A DNA stretch of 64,000 bases from an uncultured Bacteroidota bacterium (lineage in GTDB: Bacteria > Bacteroidota > Bacteroidia > Chitinophagales > Chitinophagaceae). This document shows, in pieces, positions 54,198 through 62,582 of the stretch. Made by a program: the position numbers and the translations under genes. Numbering within the stretch: the first letter of the stretch is position 1; the number at the start of each line of letters is the position of its first letter. Location of the stretch: positions 32,953-96,952 of the forward strand of contig CAIRES010000026.1 of the NCBI GenBank assembly GCA_903877645.1, read 5' to 3'. Under the pieces are notes generated by a model. The model was not told the DNA's origin and did not search any database. It was given only the letters and a program-made list of their open reading frames with translations.

Positions 54198-54692
54198 TTA
54201 CCTTTTAACGCCCTTTTTCGAGGTTATTTTTATCGCATCAATAAAGTACCCTAACGGCACCAGCAACATTCCAAAACATTCCCCGTCTTCCTTCCCCAGG
54301 TGTTTATGGTGCATTTTGTGCGCCCTGCGAATGGCTTTGAAATAAAAATTGTCGGCGTTGCGAAACAATTTAAACCGCTGATGTATAAAAATATCGTGCA
54401 CAAAAAAATAGGTAAATCCATACAAAGTGATACCGGAACCTACATATAACAATACCCTTAGCGGAGAATAAATACCCAGGGCCAGGAATAGTATGCCCGG
54501 CAACGCGAATATGATAAAGAAATAATCGTTCTTCTCAAAGAATGAAGATGGGTTCTTCTTATGATGGTCTTCGTGCAGCCGCCATAAGATACCATGCATC
54601 AGGTATTTGTGCGTGAGCCACGCTACACCCTCCATTGAAAAGAATGAACCGGCTACTATAAAGAAATTGGCAATCCACATATTACTATTCAT
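54198..54692 (-). CDS. crtZ: Beta-carotene hydroxylase
   Basis: 164 residues of the fatty-acid-hydroxylase superfamily. The histidine boxes are HKYLMHGILWRLHEDHH, HDIFIHQRF and HKMHHKH, which coordinate the di-iron centre. It adds hydroxyls to beta rings to give zeaxanthin. Overlaps the SRPBCC gene by 8 bases. Confidence 0.9.
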   Translation of the reverse strand: MNSNMWIANFFIVAGSFFSMEGVAWLTHKYLMHGILWRLHEDHHKKNPSSFFEKNDYFFIIFALPGILFLALGIYSPLRVLLYVGSGITLYGFTYFFVHDIFIHQRFKLFRNADNFYFKAIRRAHKMHHKHLGKEDGECFGMLLVPLGYFIDAIKITSKKGVKR

Positions 54693-55155
54693 TTATTTCG
54701 CCAAATAATTTTTCCAATGCCTCAGTTCTGAAATCAAATATCTGTTTTAGCTTGTTCTTTACCACCAGCACATGCGCAAACCTTCCAAGCCAACCCAAAG
54801 GTAATGCGTATTTCACTTCGTCTGTCATTTCCACTCCACCCTTCACCCTTTCAAAACGATGTGTATGCTCCCATAGAGCGTAAGGCCCTTTGAGCTGGCG
54901 ATCTGTAAAGACATGGGGGGCATCTACCCCGGTAATCTCTGTCACCCACTTCATCGAAATACCCAGGAGCGGCTTCACCCTGTATTCAATGAGCATTCCT
55001 GAATAAACAGGTTCTTCATTCAATGCAGATACGATTGAAAAACCCATTTCAGGCGGGGTGATCTTAGCCAAATTACCGGCCGAACTGAAGAATGCCCATG
55101 CTCCTTCTGCACTTATTGGCAACTGCTGCTGCCTCCGTAATGTATACACTTTCAT
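54685..55155 (-). CDS. SRPBCC family protein in carotenoid operon
   Basis: 156 residues with the START/SRPBCC helix-grip pattern: LRRQQQLPISAEGAWAFFSSAGNLAKITPPEMGF at the N-terminus, a run of beta strands, WEHTHRFERVKGGVEMTDEVKY and a long C-terminal helix. Homologues sit in Bacteroidota carotenoid clusters, where a carotenoid or precursor binding role is assumed. Overlaps crtB by 4 bases. Confidence 0.82.
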   Translation of the reverse strand: MKVYTLRRQQQLPISAEGAWAFFSSAGNLAKITPPEMGFSIVSALNEEPVYSGMLIEYRVKPLLGISMKWVTEITGVDAPHVFTDRQLKGPYALWEHTHRFERVKGGVEMTDEVKYALPLGWLGRFAHVLVVKNKLKQIFDFRTEALEKLFGEINE

Positions 55156-55988
55156 AACAAATTGAGTTGGTGCCTGATCACTGATTGAAACATCAGGCCT
55201 ATCTTTTTATAATTGGGTATGCGTATTCTCGCGCTAAGCGCTTTCTCTGCAGGCAAGTTCTTGATCATCAGGAATAGCTTTCTATAATAGAAATAAGCCA
55301 GGTAGACTCCCCTTCTTGAGGATGGCGGCAACTGCCTGATGCCGGCTAATGCCTCCGCGAAATCTCCTTCTATATCCAATTGTATTTTTTCCTTTTCACG
55401 CTCTGAAAAACTTGTAAAATTCACACCGGGAAAGTAGGTACGGCCAAGCATTAAATAATCGCTGCTCATATCGCGCAAAAAATTCACCTTCTGAAAGGCT
55501 GAGCCTAATTTTCGGGCAGGTTGCTTTAGCCGCCTAAACAACTGGTCATCGTTTTCCGTAAAAACCCTCAGGCACATTAGTCCTACAACTTCGGCAGAGC
55601 CATAAATGTATTGTTCATAAGAACTTTCGGAATGGTCTTTTTGCTCCAGGTCGGCCTCCATGCTCTTAAAAAAACGCTCTATCAATTCGTTTTCTATACC
55701 ATAGCGCGCCACAGTGTGCTGAAAACTATTCAGTATAGGGTTGATACTGATGCCATCCCTTATTGCCTTCCACGTATCCGCTTTGAACTCATGCAGCAAA
55801 ACAGCTTTATTATAGCTGTGAAATGAATCTACGATCTCATCAGCAAAACGAACAAAACCGTATATGGCATAGATAGACTGATGAAGATGCCTTTGTAAAA
55901 AGCGTATCCCCAGTGAAAAGCTTGTACTGTAAGCCCTTGTCGCTATTTTGCTACAGTCGAAAGAAAGCTCATCATATTTTTGCTTCAT
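55152..55988 (-). CDS. crtB: Phytoene synthase
   Basis: 278 residues with the trans-isoprenyl synthase motifs: YAIYGFVRFADEIVDSF (first Asp-rich helix, with substitution of one Asp), and FQKVNFLRDMSSDYLMLGRTYFPG, the second Asp-rich region. It joins two GGPP to phytoene. The GGPP synthase is not in the window. Overlaps crtI by 4 bases. Confidence 0.93.
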   Translation of the reverse strand: MKQKYDELSFDCSKIATRAYSTSFSLGIRFLQRHLHQSIYAIYGFVRFADEIVDSFHSYNKAVLLHEFKADTWKAIRDGISINPILNSFQHTVARYGIENELIERFFKSMEADLEQKDHSESSYEQYIYGSAEVVGLMCLRVFTENDDQLFRRLKQPARKLGSAFQKVNFLRDMSSDYLMLGRTYFPGVNFTSFSEREKEKIQLDIEGDFAEALAGIRQLPPSSRRGVYLAYFYYRKLFLMIKNLPAEKALSARIRIPNYKKIGLMFQSVIRHQLNLL

Positions 55989-57463
55989 AGCGCTCGCTTT
56001 AGATAGTTAGATAATTGTGACGCTGCTATTTGGCCCGATATGATAGCAGGCGGCACGCCAGGTCCCGGTACAGTCAGTTGACCTGCATAGAAAATATTTT
56101 TCACCTTTTTATTCCTCATCGAAGGCTTCAATACTGCAGTCTGGCGTAGTGTATTTGCAAGTCCATACGCATTTCCTTTATAAGCATGATAGTCGTTCAT
56201 AAAATCATTGATGCAATAGCTTTTTTTAAACACAACGTGCTGCATCAAGGTGTCTTCACAATACTGCTCTATCCGGCTGACGATCAGATTAAAATAACGC
56301 TCGCGAATTTCTTCGGTGTCCTTTAGTCCCGATGCTACAGGCATAAGAATGAAAATATTCTCCATTCCATCGGGCGCCACAGAATCATCGGTCTTTGATG
56401 GGCAACAGACATAAAACAACGGATTTGCCGGCCATTGTGGCAACTCGTAAATTTCCGAAGAATGGACATCCAGGCTGGCATCAAAAAACAAGTTGTGATG
56501 AATAAGTTTCTTTATCTTTTTGCTTACCCCAACGTAAAAAATAAGACAAGACGGCGCAAAAGTCTTTTTATCCCAATAATTTTCTTTATAATTCCTGTGT
56601 TGCACATCGAGTAGATTTTGCTCCATGTGATGGTAGTCGCCGGTAGCAATTATGCCATCGATAAAAAAATCGCCTTTTGAAGTATCCAATTTTGCAGCCT
56701 CTCCTTTATCAACCTCAATTTTTGAAACCACGCACCCGGTCACAATATCCACTTTTAATGAAGATGCAAGGTGTTCCATTGCGATTACGATCTCCACCAT
56801 CCCTCCCTTGGGGTACCAGGTACCCATAGATAATGCGGCATAATTCATGAGACTATATAGAGCAGGTATATTTTGAGCTGTGGCTCCAAGGAACAAGGAA
56901 GGAAACTCCATAAGCGCTACCAGGCGTTCATCTTTGAAATAGCTGCGTACGTGCGCTCTCATAGTCCTGAATAAATGTAGCCTGGCCGAACTTGCCAATA
57001 CCTCGATAGTGGCAAATTCCCGCCACGAAAACGATGGCTTATACACCAGTTTTTGCATTCCCACCTCGTACTTAAATTTCCCTTCAGCCAGGAATTTTTT
57101 CAACTTAACCACACTCCCGGGTTCAATTTGCTCAAAAACATCATAAATGCCATCGATACTTGCCGGCACCTGCAAAACATCATCCTTATCGAATATAACC
57201 TGGAATCCGGGATCCAGTTGAACAAGACTATAGTAGTCATCGGTACGTCTGTCAAACTCGCCAAAGAACTTCTCGAATACATCCGGCATCCAATACCAGC
57301 TAGGCCCCATATCAAACATAAAACCCTGCTCACTGAAAGATCGGGCGCGGCCACCCAACGAACTGTTTTTCTCAAACACAGTAACGTCATGACCATGTTT
57401 TGCGAGAAAACATGCTGCAGAGAGTCCGGAAAATCCACCGCCGATTATTGCCGTCTTGCTCAT
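55985..57463 (-). CDS. crtI: Phytoene desaturase
   Basis: 492 residues. N-terminal FAD site AIIGGGFSGLSAACFLAKHGHDVTVFEKN (about 5-33), the substrate region MGPSWYWMPDVFEKFFG, and the C-terminal FYAGQLTVPGPGVPPAIISGQI FAD motif. It introduces the double bonds from phytoene to lycopene. Starts within the ATGA overlap after the MerR regulator gene. Confidence 0.95.
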   Translation of the reverse strand: MSKTAIIGGGFSGLSAACFLAKHGHDVTVFEKNSSLGGRARSFSEQGFMFDMGPSWYWMPDVFEKFFGEFDRRTDDYYSLVQLDPGFQVIFDKDDVLQVPASIDGIYDVFEQIEPGSVVKLKKFLAEGKFKYEVGMQKLVYKPSFSWREFATIEVLASSARLHLFRTMRAHVRSYFKDERLVALMEFPSLFLGATAQNIPALYSLMNYAALSMGTWYPKGGMVEIVIAMEHLASSLKVDIVTGCVVSKIEVDKGEAAKLDTSKGDFFIDGIIATGDYHHMEQNLLDVQHRNYKENYWDKKTFAPSCLIFYVGVSKKIKKLIHHNLFFDASLDVHSSEIYELPQWPANPLFYVCCPSKTDDSVAPDGMENIFILMPVASGLKDTEEIRERYFNLIVSRIEQYCEDTLMQHVVFKKSYCINDFMNDYHAYKGNAYGLANTLRQTAVLKPSMRNKKVKNIFYAGQLTVPGPGVPPAIISGQIAASQLSNYLKRAL

Positions 57464-58341
57464 AAAAAATTCAAAAGGCTGCTGGCCCCGGTCAAAAAAA
57501 TCGTATTCTTTAACTTATGCTTATTCACCGGGAACAACTCCGGGTTACCAGCCACGAACATAGTAATCTTTTCATCCGCCTTTGATAACTGTGTGATTTG
57601 CTCTTCCACCTCACTTACAGGCCTCATGTTCAGGTAAAACAGCAATAAATATTTAGGGCGTACCGCAGGTATAACTTTTTCTACGTTCTCAATAGGTACA
57701 TTTTGTCCGAGGTAGATGGTTTCGTACCCTTTAGACCGAATCATATAGTTGGCAAACAGCAGGCCCACTTCGTGCCACTCATCGGGAGGAAGAAACAGCA
57801 AAAATTTCTTGTTCCTTTTTGAGGCCGGCATCAAGCCATCAGTCGCAGACATAAGTTTGCGCTTGATGATACAAGATGCAAAATGCTCCTGTATAGGCGC
57901 TGTTCTGCTTATATTCCACAATACCCCTACTTTGTTCAAAAACGGATAGATCACATTCACCATGGCATCGTATATACCCAACCTTGTGGTTGCCGCAGAG
58001 AATATTTTTTCAAATGCAGGCTCGTTAAAATCCAGCATAGATTTTACGAGATCGTTGATATATCCTGCGCAGATGCTATCGGCCACATTCGAATCACTTT
58101 GTTCTTCGATCAGGCTATTTAATTCATCCTCGCTAAGACTGGCGATCTTCGATATTTTCTGCCCCGCAGACAGCAACGTGCTTACATTAAGAAGTTTCCT
58201 CACCTGGGCTTCGCTATAACTACGTCTGTTTGTATCGGTACGGTCTGGCTGAATGATCCCATATCTCTTTTCCCATATCCTGATAGTATGAGCTTTGATG
58301 CCGGTCATTTGTTCGAGTTGATGAATTTGATATGATTCCAT
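57460..58341 (-). CDS. MerR-type regulator with B12-binding domain (CarH/LitR-like)
   Basis: 293 residues. Residues 1-70 are a MerR helix-turn-helix (YQIHQLEQMTGIKAHTIRIWEKRYG). Residues about 85-165 form the helical cap with Trp142 and Glu152-His153, which is the W-x9-E-H motif. Residues about 178-290 are the Rossmann B12 domain with Glu188-x-His190-x-x-Gly193, the E-x-H-x-x-G motif whose His binds cobalt. Both CarH motifs are intact, so light-sensitive adenosylcobalamin binding is likely. It lies inside the carotenoid operon it probably controls. Confidence 0.9.
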   Translation of the reverse strand: MESYQIHQLEQMTGIKAHTIRIWEKRYGIIQPDRTDTNRRSYSEAQVRKLLNVSTLLSAGQKISKIASLSEDELNSLIEEQSDSNVADSICAGYINDLVKSMLDFNEPAFEKIFSAATTRLGIYDAMVNVIYPFLNKVGVLWNISRTAPIQEHFASCIIKRKLMSATDGLMPASKRNKKFLLFLPPDEWHEVGLLFANYMIRSKGYETIYLGQNVPIENVEKVIPAVRPKYLLLFYLNMRPVSEVEEQITQLSKADEKITMFVAGNPELFPVNKHKLKNTIFLTGASSLLNFL

Positions 58342-58355
58342 GTGCGCTGTCAGGG

Positions 58356-59009
58356 TTAAATGCTTAAATAGTTAAGCAATTCATTTTTTGTGTCTGCATT
58401 TAAAAAAGCCCCATCATAAAAAGAAGTGATCGTTGCTGAGCCTGCATCCTGAATGCCTCTTGCAGCCACACACATATGCCTGGCCTCCACCACTACGGCC
58501 ACATCCTTTGTGCCAAGGAAACTCTGCAATTCCCGGCCTATCTGCATAGTAAGGCGCTCCTGCACCTGTGGCCTTTTCGCAAAGTGCTGAACGATACGAT
58601 TAAGCTTTGAAAGACCGATAACCTTATCTCCGGGAACGTAAGCCAGGTGCGCCTTGCCGTAAATAGGTACAAAGTGATGTTCGCAGTTGCTGAATAAGGT
58701 AATGTCCTTTTCGATCAGCATCTGGCCATACTTGTACTTATTCTTAAACAAAGTCACTGCGGGCTTGTTATTGGGGTTTAATCCCGAAAAAATCTCCTTC
58801 ACATACATCTTTGCCACCCGGTGGGGGGTGTCTTTGATACTATCGTCCGAAAGATCTAAACCTAGTATCTGCATTATTTCCCTGAAATGATATTCAATAT
58901 TTCGGATCTTATCGGTATCTGATAATTGAAAAGCATCTTCGCGAACAGGATTTTGCGGTACCATCACCTGCTTTAACTCGATATCCAAAATTGTTTCACC
59001 TCGATTCAT
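58356..59009 (-). CDS. folE: GTP cyclohydrolase I
   Basis: 217 residues. Zinc ligands Cys109 and His112 in LFSNCEHHFVP, and Cys180 in EARHMCVAARG; GLSKLNRIVQHFAKRPQVQERL is the family core. It makes dihydroneopterin triphosphate for folate or pterin. It is the first gene of the carotenoid operon, 14 bases before the regulator. A light-linked reason would be supply of folate or pterin cofactor to photolyase/cryptochrome proteins, none of which is visible here (inference). Confidence 0.93.
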   Translation of the reverse strand: MNRGETILDIELKQVMVPQNPVREDAFQLSDTDKIRNIEYHFREIMQILGLDLSDDSIKDTPHRVAKMYVKEIFSGLNPNNKPAVTLFKNKYKYGQMLIEKDITLFSNCEHHFVPIYGKAHLAYVPGDKVIGLSKLNRIVQHFAKRPQVQERLTMQIGRELQSFLGTKDVAVVVEARHMCVAARGIQDAGSATITSFYDGAFLNADTKNELLNYLSI

Positions 59010-59058
59010 AAAAAATAGAACTGTTAATATTCATGGTTGACCAACCACCGAATGCATG

Positions 59059-59066
59059 CAAAGTTA
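59059..59066 (-). promoter_or_regulatory. -7 box TAACTTTG of the folE-crt operon
   Basis: Exact TAnnTTTG on the minus strand, 49 bases before folE. The only promoter candidate for the seven-gene operon. Confidence 0.6.
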
Positions 59067-59072
59067 AGAACA

Positions 59073-59283
59073 TTTTGTTTACTTTTTTTAGATTTTTTTT
59101 AAACAATAAATTTATGCCAAAAATCACACAGCATTGAAAATAACGTAGATATATCTATAGTAAATTTACATAGATAGCACACATTACCTAACGAAACGAT
59201 GATACATAGGAGGTGGGTACAAAACGTAGGAAATCTGAAAATAGCGATACGATCACGCTATCTACTATTTTTTGTTTACTTTT
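59073..59283. promoter_or_regulatory. Candidate regulator sites TTTTGTTTACTTTT in divergent promoter region
   Basis: The 14-mer occurs at 59073-59086 and 59270-59283, between the carotenoid operon and the divergent receiver gene. The first copy, with TAAACAA at 59100-59106, makes an inverted pair TTGTTTA-N18-TAAACAA upstream of the operon promoter, in the style of a MerR-family operator. The 59010-59307 interval otherwise has no gene. Confidence 0.45.
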
Positions 59284-59307
59284 ATAAAGTATTAAATAGA
59301 CAAACAA

Positions 59308-59616
59308 ATGAGCAATCGTCCCAACAATAACATACTTAAGAGAGATATTCTTTTGGCAGATGATGATGCTGATGAAATACTGATATTTGAAACAGCACTG
59401 AAGGAATTGAAGTATCCTCATACACTAAGACACGCAATGAATGGCGATGCACTCTTTGTGCTGCTGAAAGACAAGATACCGTATATCCTGTTCCTTGACA
59501 TTCATATGCCTTGCAAAGACGGGGTAGCCTGTATCACAGAGATCAGGAAAAACAGGGAATATGACAATCTGCCGGTAATAATATACACTTCCAACCATTC
59601 TCCATTCTGGAGTTAG
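59308..59616 (+). pseudogene. Truncated response-regulator receiver
   Basis: 102 residues with LLADDDADEILIF (acidic pocket), FLDIHMPCKDG with the phospho-acceptor Asp, and LPVIIYTSN with the conserved Ser/Thr. A normal receiver continues about 30 residues past this point, with the lysine switch, but here it ends in HSPFWS and a stop. The break falls where a DUF2779 fragment begins on the other strand. Confidence 0.7.
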
Positions 59617-59799
59617 ATCAACGCCTTTAGGAAATAATTCTTGAGCAAGTAAGCCAATATTTGTTCCTTGGTCAAAGATGTATTGTTGGGAGTCTGAAGT
59701 GTCATCTCGAAGATCTTTTGCATATTTATTCAAATACAGGCTTTTGTGGCATTTTAAGCCCCGCATATAGGTCGACTTGGATAGAATATGATTACTCAT
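59425..59799 (-). pseudogene. N-terminal fragment of a DUF2779 family gene
   Basis: The first about 65 residues (SKSTYMRGLKCHKSLYLNKYAKDLRDD, FDQGTNIGLLAQELFPKGVDLTPE) match the start of the large DUF2779 nuclease-like family. After about position 59605 the frame reads the antisense of the receiver gene. The remaining about 400 residues are missing, so this is a cut 5' end. Confidence 0.7.
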
Positions 59800-59822
59800 T
59801 AGAATAAAATCAATAAATACTA

Positions 59823-60410
59823 TTAACTTTCATTAAACAATAGAAACTCCTCGTCCATCACTATCTTATCTTTTATTGCATACCGAACTTCTTTCTGATA
59901 GACATGGTAGGTATCATAATCGGGTATCTTACTCCAAGGCATTTCAAGTATTGGTATTGAATACTTGCTATTTAGTTTTTCCTGAATAATTGAATCAATG
60001 GGTATGTGAAAATACTGGTAGTTGGTTGTTATTCCTTTTATCCTTTCTTCACCAAAAGTAAATAGATATTTTAAAGTCATGTTTATCCATTTCTGAGCTT
60101 GACCAAAAGAGAGTATTTTATTGCTATTGGATATTAGATAGTAGCATGTAGATTGATGCCATATTGTGAATTCTTCCTGCTCACTAAATGCTTTATCGAG
60201 AACAATAGCAATTTTCCCTTTAAGAATTTCAATTAAGGCATTTCGCCAAATGTCTTTATCTTCTTCACTCAATCCTTTAAATTCAATTGTTCTATTAAAG
60301 TCCCGGTAGGCCCTACTAATTGCAGCAGAAATATAATCTCCATTTTTTACATTAAAGTATAGGCGGATATAGAAGTCCTCTAAAATTGGTTTGGTGATGA
60401 TTGATTCCAT
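59823..60410 (-). CDS. Hypothetical protein of the AT-rich cassette
   Basis: 195 residues, largely helical, no membrane segment or signal peptide, with a conserved-looking QKWINMTLKYLFTFGEE core and an aromatic-rich middle. I do not recognise the family. It follows the deiminase-like gene on the same strand, with a gap of 74 bases, and shares its AT-rich composition, so the three genes 59823-61979 may have been acquired together. Confidence 0.65.
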   Translation of the reverse strand: MESIITKPILEDFYIRLYFNVKNGDYISAAISRAYRDFNRTIEFKGLSEEDKDIWRNALIEILKGKIAIVLDKAFSEQEEFTIWHQSTCYYLISNSNKILSFGQAQKWINMTLKYLFTFGEERIKGITTNYQYFHIPIDSIIQEKLNSKYSIPILEMPWSKIPDYDTYHVYQKEVRYAIKDKIVMDEEFLLFNES

Positions 60411-60484
60411 AAATAATGCATTTAATTAAAGATTTGGTTTATCACTCTAATATAATCTTTTCAAAAAGAAGTGTCAATTTGCCC

Positions 60485-61363
60485 TTATTTTAGAACTTTC
60501 CAACTTATACAATTTAGAACTCCTCCATGAACCGCAATGTCTCTGCAATCTAAAACCCTTGTCTGATAATGAGGAAATTCATTTTCAATCATAATAACAG
60601 CCATTTCATCATCGGCACAATCTTCATTTAAATTCCAACGGTTAGATAGGTCTTGAGCTCCAAATGTTGGAATGACTAATAAATTGCCAATTTCAAGGTA
60701 GTTAATATAGAGACCAATAGCCGAGTCAGACGAACTTAAATCAGGCTTGTAAATCATATTAACTACTTCCAAACCGGCTTCAAATAATGAATTGTGAAAC
60801 TTTTTTTGAAATTGCGGTAGGTAGTCGGGACGGTAGTTGTTAACAAAAACTCGCTTTTCATCAATAAACCGAACCATTCCGTCAGCATGCCCCGTAAAAT
60901 CCTCTGGATCCTGTGGAATAATAATAATTCGCTCGACTTCAAATAAATCGGAAAGCTGCTTTAATAAATCGCCTTTTGTAATGCCGCTATTTTCTGTGAA
61001 AATCTTATCAGTCATGATGACTGATTTTTCAGTTTTAACGACATTACCACCATCCAGTATTATATTGGAATGTTTCCGTTTTAGCCCAATTGCATCACAT
61101 ATCTTATCAACATCAGGTATTGTCTTTTGCCATTTCTTGGAGTTTCGTAAATAATCAGGATTATAATTAAATTGAACGAACCTATTTGTGCTCACTTGAA
61201 TAGGCATGTAATCTATAGCCCAAATATCCCTGGTATGCGGCAATAAAGCATGATTGATTTTACTGTCCTTTAAAATCTTTTCCAGTGAGGAATAGAAGTC
61301 AGGATGGTTTTTGGGTAATGTATCCGCCAGATAAAGAAAATTAGTTTGGTTGTCTTTAATCAT
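60485..61363 (-). CDS. Agmatine deiminase / peptidylarginine deiminase family protein
   Basis: 292 residues with the guanidine-modifying fold. HTRDIWAIDYMP (43-54), LDGGNVV (104-110), the catalytic segment EDFTGHADGMVRF (154-166) with His and Asp, and the nucleophile Cys286 in HGGVLNCISW. It would hydrolyse a guanidino group of agmatine, arginine or a protein arginine. At 292 residues it is shorter than typical agmatine deiminase (about 350). No putrescine pathway gene is near. It overlaps the upstream glycosylase-like gene by 8 bases. Confidence 0.85.
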   Translation of the reverse strand: MIKDNQTNFLYLADTLPKNHPDFYSSLEKILKDSKINHALLPHTRDIWAIDYMPIQVSTNRFVQFNYNPDYLRNSKKWQKTIPDVDKICDAIGLKRKHSNIILDGGNVVKTEKSVIMTDKIFTENSGITKGDLLKQLSDLFEVERIIIIPQDPEDFTGHADGMVRFIDEKRVFVNNYRPDYLPQFQKKFHNSLFEAGLEVVNMIYKPDLSSSDSAIGLYINYLEIGNLLVIPTFGAQDLSNRWNLNEDCADDEMAVIMIENEFPHYQTRVLDCRDIAVHGGVLNCISWKVLK

Positions 61364-61979
61364 GTAATAAAAATTTATCCCATTCTGCTTGTTTCTTAAT
61401 ACTATAATATCTTGCTGGGGTAATTATCCTTTGAAATTTTATGTTGTTATCGAGGCAATATTTTTGAATTTCAAGCACTTTCTTATTCATGTTTGGTATG
61501 TCTGCGAAAGTGGTTCTGGTAAAGCATACTCTTTTCAAGTTTTTCAAGTTTTCTATTTCCTTGATTACACTCGTCCATTCTATTTCTCGTTTATCTAGGT
61601 ATGCGTCTTCATAATTGACTTCTTGTCCCATATCAACTTTAACTTCTTCAATAAGGTCAATAAAAGCAATCTTATGACGAGAGCAAAAATCTTCCTTTTC
61701 CTTCCTTGTAGCTTTCCTTAAATCATCCTCTTTAAATGCAGTCGGCAACAATCGCCATAAAAAATTTCTCTTTCTACTATAAAAGAAATTAGCATCGTTT
61801 TCCTTCGCCTCCGGATTAAATGTTCCTACTATTAAGATTTCTGCTGCTTTATCAGGTTTGTAATCTAAAAACCTGTGCATCACTATTTTTATATTGCCTG
61901 ATTTGACAATTGTAATACCAGCCATGTCATTATCAGTATAAACAAACTTGTCCCAATTTTTATTTTCCATTTTTAGCAT
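61356..61979 (-). CDS. Uracil-DNA glycosylase superfamily-like protein
   Basis: 207 residues. ILIVGTFNPEAKENDANFFYSRKRNFLWRLLP resembles the start of the UDG fold, where the first loop (here GTFNP) contacts the base and FFYSRKRNFLW covers it; VCFTRTTFAD and RIITPAR stand where later active-site strands occur. The usual catalytic residues are not certain, so it may recognise a different base or not be a glycosylase. First gene of the cassette, with its own promoter. Confidence 0.65.
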   Translation of the reverse strand: MLKMENKNWDKFVYTDNDMAGITIVKSGNIKIVMHRFLDYKPDKAAEILIVGTFNPEAKENDANFFYSRKRNFLWRLLPTAFKEDDLRKATRKEKEDFCSRHKIAFIDLIEEVKVDMGQEVNYEDAYLDKREIEWTSVIKEIENLKNLKRVCFTRTTFADIPNMNKKVLEIQKYCLDNNIKFQRIITPARYYSIKKQAEWDKFLLHD

Positions 61980-62010
61980 TTATTATTATTTATTAATAAT
62001 AATTATAACG

Positions 62011-62018
62011 CAAAGGTA
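62011..62018 (-). promoter_or_regulatory. -7 box TACCTTTG of the AT-rich cassette
   Basis: Exact TAnnTTTG on the minus strand, 32 bases before the glycosylase-like gene. Confidence 0.5.
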
Positions 62019-62107
62019 ATGCGACAATTTGGGAAAACAGTTACAGGTATCTGAATTTATTTTTAAGATTGGACACCGTTACCAAATTAAGAACTTCCAA
62101 TACTAAT

Positions 62108-62248
62108 TTAATCAATCAGCTTGATATAAGTAATAGGATGTATCTCCCAACAACTGGCTCTCCAATCTTTCTCATTACTGGGATTATTAGCAAATGCCTG
62201 TCCTTTGTGTTCTGCATCATAAAACAGCCATCCTGAGATTTTGACCTT
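62108..62248 (-). pseudogene. 3' fragment of an unknown gene
   Basis: An open frame of 46 residues without a start, reading KVKISGWLFYDAEHKGQ ... NEKDWRASCWEIHPITYI and a stop. The W-R-A-S-C-W-E-I-H-P pattern is like the C-terminus of a family of small secreted proteins of unknown role. It begins exactly where the integrase remnant on the other strand begins. Confidence 0.5.
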
Positions 62249-62389
62249 ATGACTGGAACAAATGAAACTATCATTATGGCTATATCAGGGCACAAGAGCT
62301 TTGCAACATTCAGAGCATATGTAAAGGCTACTTGTGATCAAAAAGCGGATTTGTTGCAACAGGTTTGGGATAAGAGATATGAAAAATAA
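62249..62389 (+). pseudogene. 3' remnant of a tyrosine recombinase gene
   Basis: 46 codons ending TIIMAISGHKSFATFRAYVK ... RYEK and a stop. GHKS is the third catalytic His box and FRAYV places the expected nucleophile Tyr. The first about 90 percent of the gene is missing. It is followed by a terminator. Confidence 0.75.
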
Positions 62390-62408
62390 TCTATTCATTA
62401 ATGATATT

Positions 62409-62438
62409 AAAAGGCGGTCAAAATCTGATCGCCTTTTT
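62409..62438 (+). terminator. Rho-independent terminator after the integrase remnant
   Basis: Arms AAAAGGCGGTCA / TGATCGCCTTTT with one G-T pair, then a T tract. Confidence 0.75.
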
Positions 62439-62582
62439 CATTTTTATAAAAATAAACATGAAAGTATTTACAGTAAAGGCTTTCAGAGAGATAAGAGAGC
62501 TTGAAAAAAATGCCACAAATTCTGCCACAAATAAAAAAGAAACCCTTGAAAGTCGCTACTGTCAAGGGTTTCAAATGTAAAC

